Below, piece after piece: positions 12,454-19,833 of a DNA stretch of 64,000 nt. How positions within the stretch are numbered: position 1 is the first letter of the stretch; every line of letters starts with the position of its first letter. The position numbers were made by a program, and so were the translations under genes. The stretch covers positions 135,978,730 through 136,042,729 of the forward strand of contig CM076196.1 in NCBI GenBank assembly GCA_038277395.1. Reading direction: 5' to 3'. The DNA is from Dryocosmus kuriphilus (Eukaryota; Arthropoda; Insecta; Hymenoptera; Cynipidae). A model generated the notes under the pieces. That model saw only the letters and a program-made list of their open reading frames with translations, was not told where the DNA came from and made no database searches.

Positions 12454-13192
12454 TATTTTCCCTCAATATTATTTGCAAACAAACATTATGTATCTTTTAT
12501 ATAAATTTTTTTCTTAATTATTTTACTTTAAATATAAACTTTCATGTGAGATATACGAACAGAAAAATAAGCTTCTATAACCTCACTTTTCGCTTCAAAT
12601 TTATTTATTTGTTTATTTTCTCGAAAACTTCTCTGATGTGATCAAATAGCCCGATTTTATAAAAACTGCATTTGAGGTAATTAAATTATTTTCGGTCGAT
12701 GACAAATAATGCGTACTTTCCTAAAATAATCTTAAATTAACATTTGATTTCCGCATTTATCTCGCTAAAAGTTTATATATATTTTAAAACGTTTATGGGT
12801 CATTCAGAAGGAAATAATATAGTAGAAAATCTATCATTGGTACTATAGAATATTGAAAACATATATGTTTTCAATGCAGAGTTCTACAACCATCCATTTT
12901 GTGTCATTTTTAATTTTAATTTAGCAAAAATAATCGCATGCATATCTCAAGCATTTTCCGCGTATTCACCAGGACCTAAAATGGCAGTAGCATATTCCCA
13001 CATAATGTAGTACCCTAGCATAGAGTAGCTTGAAAAGTTGTGCTTCAATTAATTTTAAAATTTGAAATAGCATATCAGTACGTTTCTTCGGCTGACACCA
13101 GGGTTGGTCAATTCCTCAATCCTCGATCGATGTCTTTTATTTAAAGAACACTGATTTATCAGTGAATATTTTCATACCGTACAAAAAAGTAG

Positions 13193-13198
13193 GAAGAT
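13193..13198 (+). repeat. Polinton target site duplication, left copy (GAAGAT)
   Basis: GAAGAT immediately precedes the left terminus and recurs at 29423-29428 immediately after the right terminus. The paralogous empty sites in unit B have it once (38832-38837, and again at 55611-55616 in the duplicated contig). Six bases is the size expected for a Maverick/Polinton integrase. Confidence 0.97.
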
Positions 13199-13291
13199 AG
13201 TAGGTATATAGGGCCGGTTCTGGATGCAAATTCCTACCTTACCGGCTTTCTAGAACTTCGAGAGCTGTAGTGGTAAATGTCCGTGCTAAGC

Positions 13292-13304
13292 TTCTAGAAT
13301 GTTC
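13292..13304. promoter_or_regulatory. Perfect three-unit heat-shock element in left TIR
   Basis: TTCTAGAATGTTC satisfies TTCnnGAAnnTTC, the binding pattern of trimeric heat-shock factor. The mirrored copy in the right TIR is at 29317-29329. Binding is inferred, not shown. The octamer could instead be an iteron for an element-encoded protein. Confidence 0.55.
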
Positions 13305-13380
13305 GATGTGACGTCACTGAGCATGAAATTGACGAAAACAACTTCCCCTTCCCCCTCCGGCCTCTCTATCGCCCATAACC

Positions 13381-13393
13381 TTCTAGAATATTC
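13381..13393. promoter_or_regulatory. Perfect three-unit heat-shock element in left TIR
   Basis: TTCTAGAATATTC, followed by TCGAT, which is close to a fourth alternating unit. The mirrored copy is at 29228-29240. Confidence 0.55.
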
Positions 13394-13560
13394 TCGATGA
13401 TATCACTTACTACGCAGTTGCGAGACACGAAATTGATGAAAAACAACCTCCCCTTCCCTCTCCGACCCTTCTAACCCCTATAAGCTTCTAGAAATTCTCT
13501 CGATGATCTCATTAAACTACGTATCAAAACGTTTAATCGGAGATGCATCTGACGCGTGTA

Positions 13561-13573
13561 GAACCTTCTAGAA
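13561..13573. promoter_or_regulatory. Perfect three-unit heat-shock element in left TIR
   Basis: GAACCTTCTAGAA fits GAAnnTTCnnGAA. The mirrored copy is at 29057-29069. Confidence 0.55.
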
Positions 13574-13783
13574 CTTTAAGATAAAGAGGTGAATATATTT
13601 CTCTCTCCCTCTCTCCATTAGCTTCTAGAAAATATATGGGATGATCTCATTAAACAACGCAATACATTTACGTTTGAAAACGTTTAATTGCAGACGCGTC
13701 TGAACCTGTAGACAATTCTAGAACTTTAAGATAAAGAGGGAGATACATTAGTAGACAAAGATAGTACCTATATTAATTGTAAA

Positions 13784-13821
13784 TATATAAGTACATTTCA
13801 TATTAAATTTTGTTAGTCAGC
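13784..13821 (+). promoter_or_regulatory. Core promoter of first left-end gene
   Basis: TATATAAG at 13784-13791, with initiator GTCAGC whose A is at 13819, 33-35 bp downstream. The 5' leader to the ATG at 13927 would be about 108 nt. The promoter lies just inside the TIR. Confidence 0.6.
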
Positions 13822-13926
13822 ATTAAACATCCAAATTGTTCACAACGCGAAAAAGTCAGATTAAATATCTGAGAAAATACGAGTGTTAAATTTGAGTTTC
13901 TTCATTATTAGATTGCACACTTAAAG

Positions 13927-14196
13927 ATGCCTTTGTTTGAAACTCATTTGGTTGCAGTAGAATCGTACGTGAAATATTGTGAATATGTAAAAAGAGGCAT
14001 TTCAATGACGGAATTTTTTGGAGATGTACGAAAAATACTGAAAAGTCCCGCTGACATTTATTTATCTGTATCTGGGATGTTTTTAATTATTATAAAAGAT
14101 GGAGTAAGAATCTTGTGGGATCCTGTAAAGAAGACAATTTGTCATATAGGCGTTAAAATAGATGAGGAGGAGGAAGGACGGGATGAAGTGGACTAG
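13927..14196 (+). CDS. Small unknown Polinton left-end protein (89 aa)
   Basis: This is an open 89-codon frame starting at an ATG that follows a TATA/TCAG core promoter by about 107 nt. The product is rich in hydrophobic and aromatic residues in its first 70 positions (VESYVKYCEYVKRG; YLSVSGMFLIIIKDGVRILW) and ends in an acidic tail (DEEEEGRDEVD). The 11-residue hydrophobic stretch is too short and too interrupted for a confident membrane helix; it reads more like a beta-strand. I do not recognise a family. Its place next to the terminus, outside the structural block, suggests an early or regulatory role, but that is inference. Confidence 0.6.
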   Translation: MPLFETHLVAVESYVKYCEYVKRGISMTEFFGDVRKILKSPADIYLSVSGMFLIIIKDGVRILWDPVKKTICHIGVKIDEEEEGRDEVD

Positions 14197-14242
14197 AATG
14201 AAGTAAACGTATAGCAAACGTATTTTCTTTTGTTTGCAGTCT

Positions 14243-14255
14243 GAAGCTTCTAGAA
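14243..14255. promoter_or_regulatory. Perfect heat-shock element upstream of second left-end promoter
   Basis: GAAGCTTCTAGAA fits GAAnnTTCnnGAA and lies 77 bp upstream of the TATA box at 14332, outside the TIR. The position resembles the promoter-proximal sites of insect heat-shock genes. Function is inferred. Confidence 0.55.
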
Positions 14256-14331
14256 CTTTATTGCATCATATTGTGTATTCTAGTAGAGAGGAGTATGAAT
14301 CTCTAAAAACCTGGTAGAAGGGGTAAGTGTC

Positions 14332-14366
14332 TATAAAAGGAGCCCAGTTCTCTTCTTTCATCAGTC
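14332..14366 (+). promoter_or_regulatory. TATA plus TCAGTC initiator promoter
   Basis: TATAAAAG at 14332-14339 and TCAGTC at 14361-14366 place the A (14363) 31 bp from the TATA start, the canonical arthropod Pol II spacing. The leader to the ATG at 14376 is 13 nt. Confidence 0.75.
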
Positions 14367-14375
14367 CACCGTCAG

Positions 14376-14630
14376 ATGCAAAATTGTGCAGAAGAGCAGC
14401 AGCAAGAGCTAAAAAATCGTTTAAACATATTATTAAAAAGTATTCAAGAACTGAAAAGAGTGATACAAGTGCGATCAGATATACAAAATTTAACAAGGAA
14501 CTTGAATACTGTGACTCTCGGTGACGACGAATTAAAAAATAGTGAAGATGGATTTTGCGAAACTCAACAAAATTGCCTTCAAGAGAGAATTCCCACCTAC
14601 GAAAAAACTGAGCGACTTGGAAATAAATAA
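14376..14630 (+). CDS. Small Gln-rich helical protein, unknown (84 aa)
   Basis: The first ATG after the TATA/TCAGTC promoter opens this 84-codon frame. The N-terminal half (EEQQQELKNRLN ... IQELKRVIQ) has a heptad-like pattern consistent with a short coiled coil; the rest is polar. It overlaps the start of the next ORF (14542) in another frame by about 90 bases. Either this protein is made and the next one is translated by leaky scanning or from its own start, or the frame is incidental and the transcript serves the 14542 gene. No family was recognised. Confidence 0.45.
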   Translation: MQNCAEEQQQELKNRLNILLKSIQELKRVIQVRSDIQNLTRNLNTVTLGDDELKNSEDGFCETQQNCLQERIPTYEKTERLGNK

Positions 14631-14862
14631 AAAGTACACAATCACAAATCTAAAGAAAGCATCAACAAAATATGGGACGAGATTCTTCATAACTGTGGAA
14701 AATAATTTCTCAGTGTTTTTGCCAGACAGAATAGTTGATCTACTCAAAGAAGATGAAAATCTGTTTCTAGAACTAAAAAAAGCTAGTGAAGATGGTGACC
14801 TATGCATGCAGTATTTGGGCGGACATTATAATTCTATTGAATTTATGAAGAAAAATACATAA
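14542..14862 (+). CDS. Small protein resembling single-stranded DNA-binding OB-fold proteins (106 aa)
   Basis: The frame opens at ATG 14542, or at the second ATG 14548 two codons on. The central region, about residues 20-60 (INKKYTITNLKKASTKYGTR, then FFITVENN and VFLPDRIV), follows the strand-turn-strand pattern of small arthropod mobile-element proteins thought to have an OB fold: a start strand, then a KYG turn, a long strand and a FLP[DA]R motif. The C-terminus is Lys/Asp-rich. If the resemblance is right it would bind single-stranded DNA during protein-primed replication, and its place at the element end fits an early role. The family assignment is from pattern memory only; a fold prediction would settle it. 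Confidence 0.55.
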   Translation: MKMDFAKLNKIAFKREFPPTKKLSDLEINKKYTITNLKKASTKYGTRFFITVENNFSVFLPDRIVDLLKEDENLFLELKKASEDGDLCMQYLGGHYNSIEFMKKNT

Positions 14863-14894
14863 AGTGTGAAGTTTTGTTGCACTTATGCTCAGTC
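14857..14894 (+). promoter_or_regulatory. Weak TATA plus TCAGTC initiator
   Basis: TACATAAAG at 14857 and TCAGTC at 14889-14894 (A at 14891) are 34 bp apart. Use of this start site puts the ATG at 14866 outside the transcript and favours the ATG at 14929, with a 38-nt leader. Confidence 0.5.
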
Positions 14895-14928
14895 ATTAAA
14901 AGCCTTCAGAGTGATTAATATCATCATC

Positions 14929-15632
14929 ATGAGTTATACACCCCGAAATCAAATGTTACATTCCACTACATACAATCTGAATTCATCCTTCACAAAGCAA
15001 ATTGTTGTTGGTGCTGAATTTAAAAAGGATGGAAGGTTAGTCTCATCAGTGAAACTACAATCCAGTCATCCTTGTGCAAGTATAACCTTCAACCCTGAAG
15101 AGTGGAAATTGTTCAAAAGTCATTTCAACATCATTTCTTTGTACTTTGATGGTCAAGAGAGGCAACAGTGTATCGATTGTGGAAATTTCCGTATATACAT
15201 GACTATATCTTATGGAGACTATATAGTGTTTTTGAAAAAAAATGAAGAAGCTGAAACCCGAAAATATTATCCATTTGTACTGCAAAAAACAACGTTTGCT
15301 GTTCTCAGGAAGTCAGTCTCTGCATCGACCGGTATCTTTTGGAACAAAGTGTTATGCCTTTTCAACGCACAAAAGACACTATTATTGAAACCATTGCTGA
15401 AGGTGTTTGGTGTAATGTTAAATCACCCTGTGTAAAAAGTGTAAGATCATATCTACAAAAAAATTATGTAAGTTCAAAAAAGAAGGCTCTGAAGAAAATA
15501 ATATTTTTCAATTCAATGCAATTCGAAAGTCTGTTTCTGGAGATTATAACATTTTATAAACAGAGTATTTGCAAAGAAGTGATTGAGAAATTGCCAAAAC
15601 TCAAATATGTGAATGGTACCTTTATACATTAA
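14929..15632 (+). pseudogene. Unknown Polinton protein, possibly PC4-like, split by one frameshift
   Basis: The first part reads from ATG 14929 to about 15315. The same protein then continues one frame over from about 15321 to the stop at 15632; each frame left alone yields low-quality sequence past that point. Residues 20-60 of the first part (a VSSVKLQSS strand, then ITFNPEEWKLFKSHF) resemble the PC4/p15 single-strand-binding fold, in which a strand pair precedes an [ST]xxxWxxLK helix. This is a weak resemblance. The second part is basic (KSVRSYLQKNYVSSKKKAL) and helical. The break could be a real mutation or a base-call error near 15305-15323. Confidence 0.5.
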
Positions 15633-15837
15633 GAGAGAATAAAAAAAATATAAAAATCATGTATTGTGTGTGTTTGTGTGTGTGAAAATTGAATAAATAG
15701 AAGTTTAACCAAATTGTATCTTTTTCATTTACTAGGTTAAGGGTTTGCATGTAAGTAAAAAACAACCTATATATATGTTTGAAATTGTACAATTTTATTT
15801 TTAAAAAAACTTAATATTAATACATTGAGAGAGAGAC
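15633..15837. other. Convergent 3' ends of left-end gene and integrase
   Basis: AATAAA signals occur on the plus strand near 15640 and 15693. A GTGTGTGTTTGTGTGTGTG run at 15664-15682 follows the first of them, as GT-rich downstream elements do. The integrase gene ends from the other side at 15838. Confidence 0.45.
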
Positions 15838-16771
15838 TTATAAAGTAGACTTATCTATCCAACTATTGTGAGAGTCATCAAATCCTAACCATTTTACAAA
15901 TAGCTTATTTCCACGTTTCTTGAGTATTTTTTCAACAAGATAAATATCTGGATGTCTAACTTTAGCAAGTTCATGTTCATAGAAGCTACCTAAAATAGGT
16001 TTATCCTGATAATCCTTGAGCAAATACGTCACTGGCTCAGTATTCTTAATGGCACTTATGGTAAATATTTCAGTGCTCCAATTTGGTGTATAGCCTTTCT
16101 CAAACACACTGCTTAAACTTACTTATACGAACTTTATCACCAACTTTAAATTTAGTTTTCTCAACTGCTACTTGTTTCACATGATAATTTTTGTATACAT
16201 TAAACAACAATTTTTTCTCACTTTGTTTAGTAACGTCTTTTGGTTTCATTCCAATAGTGCGATGTTTAGTGTCGTTGTAAGATGAAACTAAATCTTGTAA
16301 TATATCTAACCACTTATAATTACCCTGCAAGCTAAATTGCATCCACATTTTATTTTTTAAAGTACGATTAAATCGCTCGCAAATTGATGCCTTTAAATTA
16401 CTGAAGGTAGAGTACAAATTTATGTTGTATCGCTTCATAAGATTTTCAAAATGAGAGTTGTAAAATTCCTTGCCTCTGTCAACATGTAAATTTTTTGGTA
16501 CACGTCCTTTATCGAGTACAGATTTCATGGCTGCACTTACATCTTCACCCTTCTTTGATTTCACAGGAAGAGCCGAAGCAAATTTTGAAAATATGTCAAT
16601 TACAGTTAAGATGTATTTGTATCCTTTGTTCTCTCTCTGGTACGGTTGCATTTCCACAAGATCAGCTTGCCAAGTTTCATCAATGCCACGGATGTCAACG
16701 TGTCGACGTGGGTAATTTCTTCTAGCAGGTTTATGCAGCTCTTTCACCACCTGCAGCTTCTCCATGTTCAT
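15838..16771 (-). pseudogene. INT: Polinton integrase with C-terminal chromodomain, one frameshift
   Basis: A retroviral-type (rve) integrase that would insert the element and produce the 6-bp duplication. From ATG 16771 the core shows WQADLVEM (first D), VDRGKEFYN (second D) and SICERFNRTLKN (catalytic E), a D,D-35-E triad, then an SH3-like KFKVGDKVRI segment. The reading then shifts by one base near 16100-16110. The rest, down to 15838, is in the other frame: GYTPNWSTEIF followed by a chromodomain (VEKILKKRG, FVKWLGF, NSWID), which in this family binds histone tails and guides integration. A frame drawn from 16783 would begin at GTG, so the ATG at 16771 is preferred. The 5' end overlaps the fibre-like gene by about 40 bases in another frame. 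Confidence 0.93.
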
Positions 16772-17162
16772 AGTTGAGTGCACTCAGTCTAGCGTCCAAT
16801 TGAGTAATGAGCTCTGAATTTCGAAACACCAATTTTTCAATTGCTTCAGCATCAATTTTTGCATTTTTCAAACTTTTGTTTGTCGAATTTTCCAGTGATT
16901 CAATCAACATAGTATTGTTAACGACTTCAGTTCGTAAGGAAGCTATAACACTATAGATAGTCTGAATTTCTTGCTGTAGCATATGTTGTGCTATATTTAA
17001 ATTTACTGCGTCATTTAAATCTTGTGCATCAGCTATATTGCACAGTTTTTTATTTTCGATATTATAATGTCCTTCAGGTGTGACTTTGAAGCCAATTCCA
17101 GGAGGACCACGACTTGCAGTCTTTTGTCGCTTAGAATAACGTCCGAATACATCGATACTCAT
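16731..17162 (-). CDS. Fibre-like coiled-coil protein with RGPPG start (143 aa)
   Basis: The frame is intact from ATG 17162. Residues 1-12 are MSIDVFGRYSKR, residues 18-22 are RGPPG (collagen-like), then GFKVTPEGHYNIENKKLCNI and DLNDAVNL. This is the order seen in trimeric fibre and tail-spike shafts, where an 'xLxNVxxPxxxxDAVN' repeat precedes a trimeric coiled coil. Residues 65-130 are a long helix with heptads and no proline. Related ORFs are common in insect Polintons. A role as a vertex fibre or spike on the penton-like capsid protein is inference. It begins 34 bp after the DUF8207-like gene and overlaps integrase at its 3' end. Confidence 0.7.
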   Translation of the reverse strand: MSIDVFGRYSKRQKTASRGPPGIGFKVTPEGHYNIENKKLCNIADAQDLNDAVNLNIAQHMLQQEIQTIYSVIASLRTEVVNNTMLIESLENSTNKSLKNAKIDAEAIEKLVFRNSELITQLDARLSALNYEHGEAAGGERAA

Positions 17163-17196
17163 CTTGCAAATGTTGGAAATGTTACAAAAACATTCA

Positions 17197-18181
17197 TTAA
17201 TATATCATTTCAGCTTCTCGCAGTTCTTCAATAATTGATACAATTTCGTTTGTATGACTTGGATGTCCTGCTGCTTGAGATGCTACAAGTAAGCGCAGTC
17301 GATCTACCAATTCGTTCGGATCATCCCAGTAAACGTAATCCCATTGATTTCCCTCTTTAGCAATCATATGTTGTGGTATTGCTATACCTTGACCTGATGA
17401 ATTTCGCTTTTTTACTTCGCCTGCCTGTACTTTCTTTTGACGGAGATGTAGGAATTAATTTTTCGATAAAGTTTTTATATTTAAAACCTTTACTGTCACG
17501 AACAGCGCCATCTGGTTTATAATGTTTTTTATAAGCATTTGTAGCAGTCATAATTTGTTTGTAATTTTCTTTATCTTCGGAATTTATAGAGGTCTCTTCA
17601 GGTACTTTTTTAAATAAAAGTTCAAGCAAGCCTTTACTTTTAGGAAAATTCAAATTACCTACGTGAATATAGTTCTGACTGAAACTTATTGGGGAATCTC
17701 CAATCATTAATCTATCTTTCATTAATTTTCTTACACCGTATACATTATCGAGGTCTTTATTTCTTTGACCCAGCATTATGAGATATTTGTTTGCATCATC
17801 ATCACCCCATAAATTAGAAGAAGGTTTTTCCGAAGTTTTTTCTGTTGCACTAGAAGCTGAAAACTCTAATTTACTGGGACCTTCTGTCTCATTTCCTTCT
17901 TCACTGTAAACTGATTGAAATGACAAATCATCACTATCGGTATTTTCTACATTTTTCCCCTCCTCCTTTTTGAGTGGTTCAATTTGTTTTCTTTTCTCGA
18001 GACCACCAACAATTTTTTCTAGCGGGTTAACAATAGGCCTAAAAGTGTCACTCAATGCTCGTTCAACTGTCTCCTTGCCCAACTTTATTAACCTATGCTT
18101 TCGTCGAATTGCTTCACTAGCCTTAGCAATTTGATGGAAAATATTTTTTTGCTTTTGGAAATTCTTCTCACGTGAAGCCAT
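17197..18181 (-). pseudogene. Conserved Polinton protein (DUF8207-like), one frameshift near the 3' end
   Basis: From ATG 18181 the product has a basic helical N-terminus (about 50 residues), a Ser/Glu-rich disordered linker (70-125), and a conserved domain from about residue 140. That domain holds VYGVRKLMKDRLMIGDSPI, LLELLFKKVP and a YKQIMTATNAYKKHY helix, a signature I associate with DUF8207 proteins of arthropod Polintons. After the basic region near residue 255 the frame changes by one base (about 17405-17425). The conserved end YVYWDDPNELVDRLRLLV and SHTNEIVSIIEELREA lies in the other frame, ending at 17197. Molecular function is unknown. The place between ATPase and fibre suggests a virion or assembly role. 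Confidence 0.75.
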
Positions 18182-18206
18182 GTTGATACAAAAACGTTCA
18201 AGGTGT

Positions 18207-18241
18207 GACTGTTTCTATTTTGTCTATTACATACATATATA
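18207..18241 (-). promoter_or_regulatory. TATA plus ACAGTC initiator of the DUF8207-like gene
   Basis: On the minus strand TATATATG starts at 18241 and CAGT has its A at 18210, 31 bp on. The leader to ATG 18181 is about 28 nt. Confidence 0.65.
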
Positions 18242-18937
18242 TCATTTTCCCAAACTTACAAAACAATCAAAACCTTTTCTATATCTGCCTTGATTAGGAT
18301 TCCTATCCTTGTCAATTACAACGAATCCATACTTACTTTGCCAGCAAGCTAAACACATATGCTTGAATTGTGAATAAGACATATCAGTATTTACATGGTC
18401 ATTGTATATATGCTTGAGATTCATTTCATCTTGCTTAAATAGGACAAGCAAGTTAACATTATCACGTACAAGATGTTTCGGAATATGAGCATATGTCTGG
18501 CTCAAGTAAAAACAGTCAACATCCTTGTGTCTACCCATAGAGAAAAATGCTCTTATATTATCTTGCTTCTCGCAAGCCACATCATCAAATACAATAATTG
18601 AATTTGGTTTTGCTTCACTTGGCATTATAACATCTTCATGCTCATTGAAAGGATAGTACTCCACACCATTTACTGATTGAAGAACTTTTTCTAAAAATTC
18701 ATACTTTGGCTGCTTGAGAGATTTAGAGTAGATATAAATATTTTCAAATCTTAATCCATTTGGATGTATCAGTAGAGCCAGCAAAGCATTTGTTTTTCCA
18801 CAGTTGGAAGGTCCGCAAAATATTGCTCGTACACTGTTTGGTAGTAAATCTCCATGTCGTTTTTCCCTTTTCTCATTTTGAACGAGCGAATCAAAATTCT
18901 CGATAGGTAATTTCGTTGCTTGTGCTTCAAACTGCAT
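18242..18937 (-). CDS. ATP: Genome-packaging ATPase, FtsK/HerA type (231 aa)
   Basis: An intact P-loop ATPase expected to pump element DNA into capsids. Visible motifs are Walker A IFCGPSNCGKTNALLALL (residues 38-55), Walker B SIIVFDD (about 113-119) and a sensor-type SQTYAHIP (about 144-151). The C-terminal region DCFVSLGK matches the family end. About 230 residues is the usual Polinton/adenovirus-like length. ATG 18937 follows a TATATAAG/TCAGT promoter with a 13-nt leader. The promoter is shared back-to-back with the PLA2-like gene. It is one of the open genes in an element whose replication genes are broken. Confidence 0.96.
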   Translation of the reverse strand: MQFEAQATKLPIENFDSLVQNEKREKRHGDLLPNSVRAIFCGPSNCGKTNALLALLIHPNGLRFENIYIYSKSLKQPKYEFLEKVLQSVNGVEYYPFNEHEDVIMPSEAKPNSIIVFDDVACEKQDNIRAFFSMGRHKDVDCFYLSQTYAHIPKHLVRDNVNLLVLFKQDEMNLKHIYNDHVNTDMSYSQFKHMCLACWQSKYGFVVIDKDRNPNQGRYRKGFDCFVSLGK

Positions 18938-18947
18938 CTTGACTATT

Positions 18948-19000
18948 ACTGACCGAAAAAAACTATAAATATGTCACTTATATAGGTTGACCCTTCAGTC
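18948..19000. promoter_or_regulatory. Compact bidirectional promoter between ATPase and PLA2-like gene
   Basis: Minus strand: TATATAAG from 18984 and TCAGT with A at 18950 (34 bp). Plus strand: TATAAATA at 18964-18971 and TCAGTC at 18995-19000, A at 18997 (33 bp). The two core promoters interlock within 53 bp and their start sites diverge toward the two genes. Confidence 0.75.
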
Positions 19001-19022
19001 TGAAAGCAACCCTCATACAGGT

Positions 19023-19805
19023 ATGATCGTTCATGATCGAAAAAGAGTCATTCGTAAACGAGCTGTGAAGCAAGCAAGACGTGGTGGGAGAGGTTTCATC
19101 AACAAAATCATCAACAACTTGCCGTTTGAGTTGCACTTGCCTGGTTACCAATACTGTGGACCAGGTACTAAATTAGCAAAACGATTAGCGCGAGGTGATC
19201 CAGGAATCAATCCACTGGATGCGGCTTGCAAGGAGCATGATATAACTTATTCACAAAATAGAGAGAATATAGAGACTAGAAACGCAGCTGATAGAGTGCT
19301 TGGTGAGAAAGCATTAGGACGCGTTTTTGCTAGAGACGCAGGTATAGGTGAGAAAGCGGCTGCTTTGGCCATAGCTAATGTAATGAAAATTAAGTCAAAA
19401 ACAGGTATGGGTCTCAAAAAGAAAGAACCTATTTCCTTAAGAAAAAGAGTCGCAGCTGCCAAAAAATCAATGATTATAAGTAATGATGCGCAAACTGTCA
19501 TTAAATCTGCACTCAGAGGCGCACGCAAAGCTGTACTGAAAGCTGGCGGGAAAAGAAATGTAAGAAAACCTCGTATTCTACCAGTACCGAGCAAAGTAGG
19601 AGGATTTTTGCCCTTTCTAATACCCATTTTTGCTGGCCTAAGTGCGACTGGAGCGCTAGCAGGTGGAGCTGCAGGAATAGCAAAAGCTGTGAATGATGCA
19701 AATTCTGCAAAACAGCAACTTTCAGAGAATAAACGTCATAATGAAGCGATGGAGGCCATTGCTTTGGGAAAAGGTCTTTATTTAAAACCATATAAACAAG
19801 ACTAG
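19023..19805 (+). CDS. Phospholipase A2-like, membrane-active virion protein (260 aa)
   Basis: The start is set at ATG 19023: the frame's earlier in-frame position is a TTG, and the predicted transcription start (18997) lies between. Residues 1-22 are Arg/Lys-rich. Residues 34-80 hold a parvovirus-VP1-type PLA2 core with calcium loop YCGPGT (44-49) and catalytic EHD (71-73). A Lys/Arg-rich middle follows. Residues 193-220 (GGFLPFLIPIF ... GALAGGAAGIA) form a Gly/Ala-rich hydrophobic segment, then a helix and the conserved end GLYLKPYK. Such proteins breach endosomal membranes during entry; here that role is inferred. The fusion of an enzymatic and a lytic segment recalls adintovirus proteins. 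The gene is intact. Confidence 0.85.
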   Translation: MIVHDRKRVIRKRAVKQARRGGRGFINKIINNLPFELHLPGYQYCGPGTKLAKRLARGDPGINPLDAACKEHDITYSQNRENIETRNAADRVLGEKALGRVFARDAGIGEKAAALAIANVMKIKSKTGMGLKKKEPISLRKRVAAAKKSMIISNDAQTVIKSALRGARKAVLKAGGKRNVRKPRILPVPSKVGGFLPFLIPIFAGLSATGALAGGAAGIAKAVNDANSAKQQLSENKRHNEAMEAIALGKGLYLKPYKQD

Positions 19806-19833
19806 GACTTCATCTCAAAGGAGCAGGGCTTAA

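Larger units (their letters stand above)
8845..13198 (+). repeat. Repeat unit A, left part (host of the Polinton)
   Basis: The sequence from about 8845 matches 33546-38837 (unit B) in the same orientation, interrupted by insertions private to one unit. Unit A alone carries the 815-bp element at 9268-10082 and the mariner at 11168-12453. Unit B alone carries other insertions. Unit A continues after the Polinton at 29429. No coding sequence of its own was recognised. Confidence 0.8.
13199..13769 (+). repeat. Polinton left terminal inverted repeat, 571 bp
   Basis: It matches the complement of 28861-29422 with few substitutions and one 9-bp length difference (near 13461). Inside are four tandem units starting at about 13292, 13381, 13486 and 13623. 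Each opens with TTCTAGAA followed by a GATG...TCA block and, in the later ones, a (A)CGTTTAAT...GACGCGT block. Seven TTCTAGAA octamers occur in total (13248, 13292, 13381, 13486, 13566, 13623, 13716). Confidence 0.97.

Noticed and set aside
18987..19022. N-terminal extension of the PLA2-like protein
   Set aside because: It begins with TTG and lies around the predicted transcription start; ATG 19023 is preferred.
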